A stretch of DNA of 64,000 bases from JAICNG01 sp035249985 (GTDB lineage: Bacteria; Gemmatimonadota; Gemmatimonadetes; Gemmatimonadales; Gemmatimonadaceae): positions 4,216 through 68,215 of the forward strand of contig DATFFP010000008.1 of assembly GCA_035249985.1 (NCBI GenBank). The letters run 5' to 3'. The position numbers and the translations under genes were made by a program. Below the pieces are notes generated by a model, which did no database searches, was not told the origin of the DNA, and saw only the letters and a program-made list of their open reading frames with translations. This document shows positions 43,735 through 50,888 of this stretch, piece by piece. Every line of letters starts with the position of its first letter. Positions within the stretch are counted from its first letter, which is position 1.

Positions 43735-43754
43735 ATGTGATAATAATATCACAT
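43735..43754. promoter_or_regulatory. Palindromic operator, probably for the ArsR repressor
   Basis: A perfect inverted repeat of 8-bp arms, ATGTGATA and TATCACAT, with a 4-nt centre ATAA. It is an A+T-rich island in a high-G+C region. It lies 94 nt from the ArsR start and 49 nt from the divergent membrane protein start, so one site can control both. The symmetry and A+T content fit winged-helix ArsR operators. Confidence 0.75.
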
Positions 43755-43802
43755 AATACTTCCGTCAACGGTACCAACAGACATCACTGGCGGAGGTGCC
43801 CC

Positions 43803-44213
43803 ATGGGGAAGACTGGACGGACGATTCTCGCTGTGTTGGCGGGGGCCGTCGTATGGGCGGTGCTGTGGGTCGGCGGGACGCAGGCGGCGCAGGCGGCGCT
43901 GCCATCGGTCCTCGGGGTGGGACAACCGGTGACCGACGCCGGTGTGCTGGTGGGGTTGATCGTCTACAGCGTCGTGTTATCGACGCTCGCCGGCTACGTG
44001 ACCGCCACCATCGCTGCACGGGATCCCATGCGGGCCGTCTGGGCGCTCGCCGTCCTCCAGCTGGTCCTCGGCATCGGGTTCGAGGCCTCGGCGTGGAACC
44101 TCACGCCAGTGTGGTACCACATCGTGTTCCTGGCGCTGATCATCCCGGCGACGATTTACGGAGGGCGGCTACGCGTTAGGCGGCGTGGCGCCGCGGTGAC
44201 GGTCTCCGTATGA
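43803..44213 (+). CDS. Small multi-pass membrane protein
   Basis: 136 residues with four predicted transmembrane helices (about 7-24, 48-65, 75-95, 100-120). A strong Shine-Dalgarno (GGAGGTG, 43791-43797) precedes the ATG at 43803. No catalytic motif is seen. It is divergent from the ArsR-SRPBCC pair with the palindromic operator between them and so is likely under the same repressor. A transport or membrane-stress role would fit, but nothing in the sequence proves it. Confidence 0.8.
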   Translation: MGKTGRTILAVLAGAVVWAVLWVGGTQAAQAALPSVLGVGQPVTDAGVLVGLIVYSVVLSTLAGYVTATIAARDPMRAVWALAVLQLVLGIGFEASAWNLTPVWYHIVFLALIIPATIYGGRLRVRRRGAAVTVSV

Positions 44214-44418
44214 CGCCGCGGCCATGGCGAACGACGCGACATCCGTTGTCGCCAGCGAACAATTCCCGGCATCCCCGGGTCCGAAGGCTCCGAGCAAAGC
44301 CCGAACTCGTTTCGACGACGCCCGGCAAATCGTCTGAACAGGAGATCGAACACGTCCATCCTGTGATATGCGGCCGGGGTCCCCCGGTCGCCGAGCGCCT
44401 CCCGTCTTGCGTCGAGTC

Positions 44419-47400
44419 ATGCTGCGTCGCGGTCGTCGATCCTCTGTGCATGCACTCGGTACGGCGCTCGCGCGTCTCACGGCGGCGATGGCCACCGTGG
44501 CGGCCACGGCTACGTGTGATGGGGCGAACGTCCTCGGGCCGGTCGGCGTAGAGCAGCTCGAGCTGGAATGGCTCAGCGACACCCTCCTCTTCGTCGAGAG
44601 CCGGGTTGCGCCCGTCGTCCGCATAACGAGCAGCGGTGCCCCGGTGACCGGCTCACGGGTGACCTTCGCCAGCGGCAACCCCGAGATCGTCGTCGTGTCC
44701 AGCTCCGGTGACTCGATCCACGCGCGGCGCCTGGGCAGCGCCGATGTGACCATCCGCGTGCTCGGGTCGCTCTTCCCCGAAGACGGGAAATCATGGCGTC
44801 GCACCCTGCGCGTCGTACTGAAGGATCTCCAGCTGGACCGGTCCGTCGTGGGACTCACCAGCGTCGGCGACACGGCGACGATTCATGCGATGCCGTTAGG
44901 CGCGGACGACCGGATCATCGACGTTCCGGTGGAATGGACGTCGCTCGACACGAACAAGGTCGCCGTGGCCGACGGACGACTGACCGCCCGCGGCACTGGC
45001 GCGACCGAGGTACTCGCCGTCGTCGCGGCCGACACGGCGCGTGCGACGGTCACGGTCGAGCAGCGCCTGGCGAGCTTCGTCCTCTCGCCGGAGGCCGTTA
45101 CCCTGAGAAGCATCGGCGAGGAAGTGACCATCACGGCGACCGCGGTCGATAACAGCGGCGTCCCGGTGCCCGGCGTGACGCCGTTCTGGGAAAGCGGAGA
45201 TGCCTCGGTGGCGCGCGTCGACGATGCCGGCCGCGTCACCGCCATCGGCGCCGGCATAACGATGATCTATGCCTTCAAGGGCCCGGTGCGCTCCGGCGCG
45301 CGGGTCCAGGTCACGAACGATCCGGCCACGATCGCGATCGACCCGTCGGCCGACACCCTCACGCGAGCAGGTCAGCAGCTCGCCTACACGGCGGACGTTC
45401 GCAACGCCCAGGGTGTGCCGATCGCCAATTATCCAACGACGTGGCGGTCCGATAATTCCGCTGTCGCCATCGTCTCACCGAGCGGAACGGTGACGGCGGT
45501 CGCACCGGGCGCCGCGCGCATCATCGGCGAAGCGGGCACGATTGCGGATACCGTCGCCCTGGTTGTCCGCGACCTCACGACGCTCCGCGTCGACAATGCC
45601 TCCAACGCGGTGCCTCGCATCGGGACGCACGCGCGACCGTTCGCCACCGTGCAGGCCGCGCTCGACGAGGCCACTTCGGGCGACACGATCGCCCTGCAAC
45701 CGGGCAATCGACCCTACGCCGAGTCGCCGACGCTCGCCGGACAGATCTCGGTGATCGGGAACGATTCCGCCTATCGAGCCAACGGGAACAACGCGACCTT
45801 CCTGCCGACCCTCTCGCACGAGACCGGAGCGGCGGCGATCGCGGTCTCGGCGGGATCGTCGGTGTTACTCCGCAACGTCGCGGTCCGCCACATGGTGGAT
45901 GGACCGGCCGTCGATGCCGACGGCGCCGGTGTGCGCATCGAGAACGTTCACGTGAATCCCGGGCAGACGTTCAGGGTGGGCCGCGGCGTCCGCATCGCGA
46001 ACGCAACGGGGCCGGTGATTTCCGATAGTCGCGTCAACGCCGTGATCGGCTACGGTATTCTGCTGTCGAACGTCAGCAGCGGTCTGGTCTCTCGCGTGCA
46101 GGTCACCGGCGTCGATTCCGTCCCCGGCGCCAACGGCGAGGGCATTCGCGTCCTCGGCGGCTTCGGCAACGCCATCGAGCTGAGCGCGGTCCGCTCGACC
46201 ATTGGCGCGCGCATTCTGCTCGATTCAACGTCGGGCGCTCGCGTCTCCGCCGATACGCTGGCCGGCCGTCATCGTCTCCTGCGCATTCGCGCGGCGACCG
46301 GCGCGACGGTGATCACCAACAACGTGTTCTCCCTCAATCAGCAGTCCACTGATCCCCCGTCGGGGGGCAGCGCGACGGACGGACGTGCCGCGCTGGAGAT
46401 TCTGGAATCCGGCGGCGTGACCGTCAGCGGCAACTCGTTCACCGAGACGGGCAGTACGGCAATGGACGCGATCCGCCTTTCCGATTCGCGCGGTGCGGGC
46501 GTCACGATTTCCGCCAGTCGCTTCAGTGGCGGACGATATCACATTCGCTCGGCGCGTTCCACGTGGTCGCTCAGCGGCTCACTGCTCGAGAATGCCGTGC
46601 GCGCCATCGTCGCCGAGGAGGCCGACACCATCGCGATGACGTCGGACACGCTCCGCAACGGCCAGGGTCGAGGGTGCGTCGACGTCCGCGGGCAGTCGTC
46701 GCTCGCGGTCGTCAATGGATCGCTGGCCGACTGTACGAGCGCGACAGCCGACACCGGAATGGCGGCGATCACGGTGGAGGGATCGGGCGCGATCCTCACC
46801 GTTCGCGGCACGCGCTTCACCGGCGCGAACGAGACCGCCATCGCCTTCACCGGTGGCGCGCTCACCGTGCAGAACGTGACTCTGTCTGGCGCGGGTACGC
46901 GCAGCGTTCCGACGATTCGCTGGCCGGCAGCCATCACGGCAACGGCGAGCTCCGCCGAGGTTACGGGATCGAGCATCGTCGACTACCGCACGCTCGATGG
47001 CGCTGCACTGCGCGGCGGCAGCATTCGCTTCGAGGGAAACCGTGTGTGGCGTCAGCGGCGCGGCCTCGAGCTCGCGCAGTGGACCACGGCGAGCGTTGCG
47101 AACAACGACTTCGCCGACCACGAACTGGCGGCGTTGGTGAACGCCGAGCCTGCGGTGTTCACGGCGCAGCCGAACTGGTGGGGGGACGCGCGCGGCCCGC
47201 GTCGATCGACAGCGCTGGACGCCGTGGGTGACAGCGTGGTCGGCGCGATCGATTTCGGCACACCGGCCGCGACGCCGCACTTCCCCGGCGCGGCGCTCTC
47301 CGAGGATTCGCTGCGAATCGTACGCGGCAACAATCAGTCGGCGCTGCGCGGAACGCCCCTGCCACAGCGGTTCACCGTGCGGGTGATGGACGCCCAGGGG

Positions 47401-47613
47401 CGTCCGGTTGCCGGAGTGTCGGTTCGCTTCCGACTACTCTCGGGGGGCGGCAGCCTCGAAGGCTCGAACCAGATCGACCGGCTCTCGAACGCCAGCGGCT
47501 TGTCCGAGGCTCAGATGACGTTAGGCAGCGTCGCCGGTATCGCCACGGTGGAGGCCGCGTTCGGCAACGGCAACAGGCGACGGGTCGTCATCTTCACCGT
47601 GACGAGCCAATGA
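44419..47613 (+). CDS. Big-domain and right-handed beta-helix surface protein
   Basis: About 1064 residues from the ATG at 44419; an ATG at 44368 is also open. A signal-like segment (RLTAAMATVAATATC) suggests export. Residues about 40-380 contain bacterial Ig-like (Big2) repeats with the pattern VxWTSLDTNKVAV..GRLTARGTGATEVLA. From about 390 a parallel beta-helix follows: FATVQAALDEATSGDTIALQPG, then many NxFxxxG coils with short strands. A final Ig-like domain ends the protein. Such proteins are surface adhesins or carbohydrate-processing proteins; no polysaccharide lyase residues are clear. It overlaps the downstream kinase gene by ATGA. Confidence 0.85.
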   Translation: MLRRGRRSSVHALGTALARLTAAMATVAATATCDGANVLGPVGVEQLELEWLSDTLLFVESRVAPVVRITSSGAPVTGSRVTFASGNPEIVVVSSSGDSIHARRLGSADVTIRVLGSLFPEDGKSWRRTLRVVLKDLQLDRSVVGLTSVGDTATIHAMPLGADDRIIDVPVEWTSLDTNKVAVADGRLTARGTGATEVLAVVAADTARATVTVEQRLASFVLSPEAVTLRSIGEEVTITATAVDNSGVPVPGVTPFWESGDASVARVDDAGRVTAIGAGITMIYAFKGPVRSGARVQVTNDPATIAIDPSADTLTRAGQQLAYTADVRNAQGVPIANYPTTWRSDNSAVAIVSPSGTVTAVAPGAARIIGEAGTIADTVALVVRDLTTLRVDNASNAVPRIGTHARPFATVQAALDEATSGDTIALQPGNRPYAESPTLAGQISVIGNDSAYRANGNNATFLPTLSHETGAAAIAVSAGSSVLLRNVAVRHMVDGPAVDADGAGVRIENVHVNPGQTFRVGRGVRIANATGPVISDSRVNAVIGYGILLSNVSSGLVSRVQVTGVDSVPGANGEGIRVLGGFGNAIELSAVRSTIGARILLDSTSGARVSADTLAGRHRLLRIRAATGATVITNNVFSLNQQSTDPPSGGSATDGRAALEILESGGVTVSGNSFTETGSTAMDAIRLSDSRGAGVTISASRFSGGRYHIRSARSTWSLSGSLLENAVRAIVAEEADTIAMTSDTLRNGQGRGCVDVRGQSSLAVVNGSLADCTSATADTGMAAITVEGSGAILTVRGTRFTGANETAIAFTGGALTVQNVTLSGAGTRSVPTIRWPAAITATASSAEVTGSSIVDYRTLDGAALRGGSIRFEGNRVWRQRRGLELAQWTTASVANNDFADHELAALVNAEPAVFTAQPNWWGDARGPRRSTALDAVGDSVVGAIDFGTPAATPHFPGAALSEDSLRIVRGNNQSALRGTPLPQRFTVRVMDAQGRPVAGVSVRFRLLSGGGSLEGSNQIDRLSNASGLSEAQMTLGSVAGIATVEAAFGNGNRRRVVIFTVTSQ

Positions 47614-49160
47614 GCCAGTGCCAGCGCTGCGGCGCGGCGATCGCGCCCGGATCGCGATTCTGCCCGAGCTGCGGGCGGCAGGTGCTCGACCCGGGCGCGG
47701 CCACGCTTCTCGTCGGCGCGGCCGACGACGCGCTCCTCGCGGAGGTGCGTCACGCGCTCTCGGGCGAGTACGACATCGATCGCGAGGTCGGCCGCGGCGC
47801 CATGGCGGTCGTCTACCGAGCGACTGAGGCCGGCCTTGGCCGCCGCGTCGCGCTCAAGGTTCTTCCGCCCGAGATGACGCTGAACCGCGAGCTGACGGAG
47901 CGCTTCAAGCGTGAAGCACGGCTGGCTGCCTCGCTGGAGCATGCCAACATCATCCCCGTGTATCGGGAGGGACAGGCAGGGCGATTCCTGTTCATGGCGA
48001 TGAAGTTCATCGAGGGCCGCTCGCTCGAGGACATCATCGCGTCGCAGGGTCCGCTGCCGGTGCCGGTCGCGCTCCACGTCCTGCGCTCGGCGACGAGCGC
48101 GCTGGCGTACGCGCATGAGCGCGGCATCGTCCACCGCGACATCAAGAGCGCGAACATTCTCGTCGATCGCGATGGCCGCGTGGTCGTCAGCGACTTCGGC
48201 ATCGCGCGCGCCGCCGAGGATGCGAGTCTGACGTCGACCGGGACGATGGTCGGAACGCCCTATTTCATGAGCCCGGAGCAATGCGCCGCCCGGCGCATCG
48301 GCCCGCAGAGCGATCAGTACTCGCTCGGGGTGGTCGCGTTTCAGATGCTCACCGGGAGCGTGCCCTTCCAGGCCGAGTCGCTTCCGGGAATCATGCACCA
48401 CCACTTCTACACGCAGGTGCCCGACGTCACCACCGCGCGTCTCGACGTGCCCCTGCCGCTGCGCGAGCTGATCGACCGCGCGCTCGCGAAGAAGCCGGAG
48501 AGCAGATTCGCCTCCACGCACGCGATGCTCGCGGCGGTCGAGAGTGTTCCATTCCCCGAGGAGGATCGCCGTCAGGGCCTCGCGCACCTTCGCGATCTGG
48601 CGCACGGCGCTCCGATTCCGGTCGTCGGCATCTCGGCGCTCCCGGCGCTGGCAAGCTCGATTCGTCTCACGCCGCCGCAGGCGTCCCCGACGGTAGCGCC
48701 GCGCGCAACATCACTCTCGCGGTGGGCCATCGGATTGATCCTGGCAACGGTACTTGGTGCTGGTGGCGCGGCCGCCGTCGCGTTGCGCCGCGCTCCCGCG
48801 CCCGTCTCCGCCCCTACGGCGGTCGTGGTCGCGCCAACCCTCGCTCCGCCTATCGAGCAACCGCGATCAGCGACGCCGGCTCCTGCCGACTCGACACCAC
48901 GAGTGGTCGAGGCGGCCGCACCTGAGCCCAAAGCAGTGGGTCGCCTTCGTGTGCGCGCATTCCCCGCCGATGCGGAGATTCGCGTCGACGGCCAACTGCT
49001 CGGGCGCGGCGTCGTCCTCGATTCGACCGTTCGCGTGGGCACGCGTCGCCTGCGCGTCTCCGCGCCTGGCTACAAGTCATTCGACACGACCGTCACGGTC
49101 GTTGCCGATGAGATTACGGCCCTCGCACGCATTGCCTTGCCGACCCAGGATCCTCAGTAA
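47610..49160 (+). CDS. Membrane Ser/Thr kinase with zinc ribbon and C-terminal PEGA domain
   Basis: 516 residues. Zinc ribbon Cys4, 7, 18, 21, then a Hanks kinase domain (about 45-310): GRGAMAVVYRA, VALKVLPP, HRDIKSANIL, DFGIAR and GTPYFMSPEQ. A transmembrane helix at about 370-392 leads to a Pro/Ala linker and a PEGA domain (about 435-510, GRLRVRAFPADAEIRVDGQLLGRG) outside the membrane. PEGA domains may bind envelope or protein ligands. It is coupled to the surface-protein gene upstream (ATGA) and to the TPR gene downstream (TAATG), so the kinase may control or sense that surface system (inference). Confidence 0.93.
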   Translation: MSQCQRCGAAIAPGSRFCPSCGRQVLDPGAATLLVGAADDALLAEVRHALSGEYDIDREVGRGAMAVVYRATEAGLGRRVALKVLPPEMTLNRELTERFKREARLAASLEHANIIPVYREGQAGRFLFMAMKFIEGRSLEDIIASQGPLPVPVALHVLRSATSALAYAHERGIVHRDIKSANILVDRDGRVVVSDFGIARAAEDASLTSTGTMVGTPYFMSPEQCAARRIGPQSDQYSLGVVAFQMLTGSVPFQAESLPGIMHHHFYTQVPDVTTARLDVPLPLRELIDRALAKKPESRFASTHAMLAAVESVPFPEEDRRQGLAHLRDLAHGAPIPVVGISALPALASSIRLTPPQASPTVAPRATSLSRWAIGLILATVLGAGGAAAVALRRAPAPVSAPTAVVVAPTLAPPIEQPRSATPAPADSTPRVVEAAAPEPKAVGRLRVRAFPADAEIRVDGQLLGRGVVLDSTVRVGTRRLRVSAPGYKSFDTTVTVVADEITALARIALPTQDPQ

Positions 49161-50206
49161 TGACCTTCCTTCGAATCGTCGTCGTCATGATCTCGCTGGT
49201 GGCGCTCGCCCGACCGGGCGCGGCGCAGCGTGCCCCGGGCGAGGTCCTGAGCCGGGGAGTGATTCTGTACGAGGAGCTTCAGCTCGAGCGCGCGGTCGTC
49301 CTCCTGCGTGAAGTGACGTCGCCGAGCAATACCGCCGCGACCATGGCGGAGCGCGTGCAGGCGATGAAGTATCTCGGCGCGACCTTCTCGCTATTGGGCC
49401 AGCGCGATTCCGCGCTCGCGTATTTCCGGCGGATGCTGGAGCGTGACCCCTTCATGGATCTCGATCCGACGGTGTTCACTCCGCAGGAGCGACAGCTCTT
49501 CTCCCAGGCACGCCGGGAGACGTTCGTGGTCGGGGTGAGAACGCTGTCCGATACCGGCTTCGTACCGGGGCCCGGGGGCGTTTCGCTCCGCTTCGTCACG
49601 ACGCAGCACGCGCGCGTGCAGGCGGTCGTGCGGCGCCCCGGCGAGACCGAGCCGATCGCCGCGTTCCGGTGGACGGCGGAGGGCGCGTCTGAATCTCCCT
49701 GGGACGGACTCGATCAAAAGGGAGCGCGCCTGCCTGCTGGCCGCTATCAGCTCGACGTCAGCGCGACGGCGACGAGTGATTCCGCCAGCGACACGGTGAC
49801 CCTGCGCTTCGATGTGAACTATGATCACGAACCCCTCGAGGACTCCATCGTCTTCGACCCGCGCTCCCTTCTTCCTGAGCGACGCCCCCCTTCGATCGCG
49901 CGCTCGCAGCTCGCCGCCGGATTGGCGCTCGCCTCGTTCGCCGTCGCGGTCCCCAACGTCATCGGCCATGGTGACCTGGATGGAACCCGGAAGCACGCCG
50001 TGGTGATGGCGAGCGTGACCGCCTCGGGTGGAATCGCATCGTTCTTCCTGCTGCGACGGGGCTCGGGAATTCCCGCCAACGTTCTCGAGAATGCGCGCCG
50101 GCGGGAGCAGCACGTGCGCCAGAACCGGGAGATCCGGGAGCGCAACGCCGCGCGCCTGGCGGCCGCGCGGATGATCATTACGCCCACGATCGGAGAGTCG
50201 CGATGA
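49160..50206 (+). CDS. Exported TPR and FlgD/Ig-like protein with membrane helices
   Basis: 348 residues. A signal peptide (ending near AAQ) is followed by a TPR-like helical region (about 25-120: LYEELQLERAVVLLREVTS, AMKYLGATFSLLGQRDSALAYFRRMLERDPF). An Ig/FlgD-like beta domain follows (about 130-225, with AFRWTAEGASESPWDGLDQKGARLPAGRYQLDV). Two hydrophobic segments lie near 255-305. The pattern GxDxxGxxxPxGxYxL is the FlgD-type motif. The gene starts in TAATG with the kinase stop and ends in ATGA with the next gene. It may be a scaffold between the kinase and the envelope (inference). Confidence 0.85.
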   Translation: MTFLRIVVVMISLVALARPGAAQRAPGEVLSRGVILYEELQLERAVVLLREVTSPSNTAATMAERVQAMKYLGATFSLLGQRDSALAYFRRMLERDPFMDLDPTVFTPQERQLFSQARRETFVVGVRTLSDTGFVPGPGGVSLRFVTTQHARVQAVVRRPGETEPIAAFRWTAEGASESPWDGLDQKGARLPAGRYQLDVSATATSDSASDTVTLRFDVNYDHEPLEDSIVFDPRSLLPERRPPSIARSQLAAGLALASFAVAVPNVIGHGDLDGTRKHAVVMASVTASGGIASFFLLRRGSGIPANVLENARRREQHVRQNREIRERNAARLAAARMIITPTIGESR

Positions 50207-50850
50207 GAACGCGCGCCCTGGCCTGGGTAGTCGCCTGCATCGCGGGCGCGGTGCCGCTTCGCGCCCAGCTCCCGGTGACCACGGGGGTGTCGGTCTCCCT
50301 CGCGGAGCATCGCGTGACCGCTGGCGCAGGGCTCGAGCGCTCGTCAGGCACGATGTTCGGCCTCTGGGCGACGACGAGCCTGCCGTGGCAGGCCCTCGAA
50401 GCGCGCCTGTCGCTTCGAGCCGGCTCGTTAGGGGCCAACGAGAGCTCGGCGTTCGATCGGGATGTGGGCGAGGCCACTGTTGGCGCCAGCCTGCCGCTCA
50501 GCGACTGGTGGGGGCTCGACGCCGGTGTGGTCGTGCGGCGGTACGAGTCCGCTCTCGCCGCGCAGCGTTGGGTATGGGGCGAGGTCGGTATCCATGGCCG
50601 TCGGTCCATGCTCGAGGACGCCCTCAAGCTCTCGGCGGGTCTCTCGATCATTCCGTGGGTGAGCGTGAGCGGGATTTCGCGACCCGATCTCGCGGTGGCC
50701 GCGCACAGCGCCGTTGGCTATACCGCCGGGCGCCTCACGGCCACCATTCGCTACGGGCTGGAGCGGTTCGACTTTCCCGCTCGCAACGGCGTGCGACGGC
50801 TGGAGGAGCTCTCCTCGCTCGAGCTCGGCGTCGCCTGGAAGATTCGCTGA
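50203..50850 (+). CDS. Outer-membrane beta-barrel-like protein
   Basis: 215 residues with a signal peptide ending at LRAQ. The rest alternates polar and hydrophobic residues in strands (GVSVSLAEHRVTAGAGLERSS, ATVGASLPLSDWWGLDAGVVVRRYE, LTATIRYGLERFDF), ending SLELGVAWKIR with a strand-like C-terminus. Eight to ten strands are likely, so a small outer-membrane barrel is my best guess. It is the last gene of the surface-protein/kinase operon; a 38-bp gap separates it from the helicase gene. Confidence 0.75.
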   Translation: MRTRALAWVVACIAGAVPLRAQLPVTTGVSVSLAEHRVTAGAGLERSSGTMFGLWATTSLPWQALEARLSLRAGSLGANESSAFDRDVGEATVGASLPLSDWWGLDAGVVVRRYESALAAQRWVWGEVGIHGRRSMLEDALKLSAGLSIIPWVSVSGISRPDLAVAAHSAVGYTAGRLTATIRYGLERFDFPARNGVRRLEELSSLELGVAWKIR

Positions 50851-50888
50851 GCCTGTCGCGATAGCGCTCCGGGCCCCACCTTTCGGGG

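Noticed and set aside
43298..43777. Long N-terminal extension of the SRPBCC protein
   Set aside because: It runs in another frame through the ArsR gene. The ATG at 43297 overlapping the ArsR stop gives the family length.
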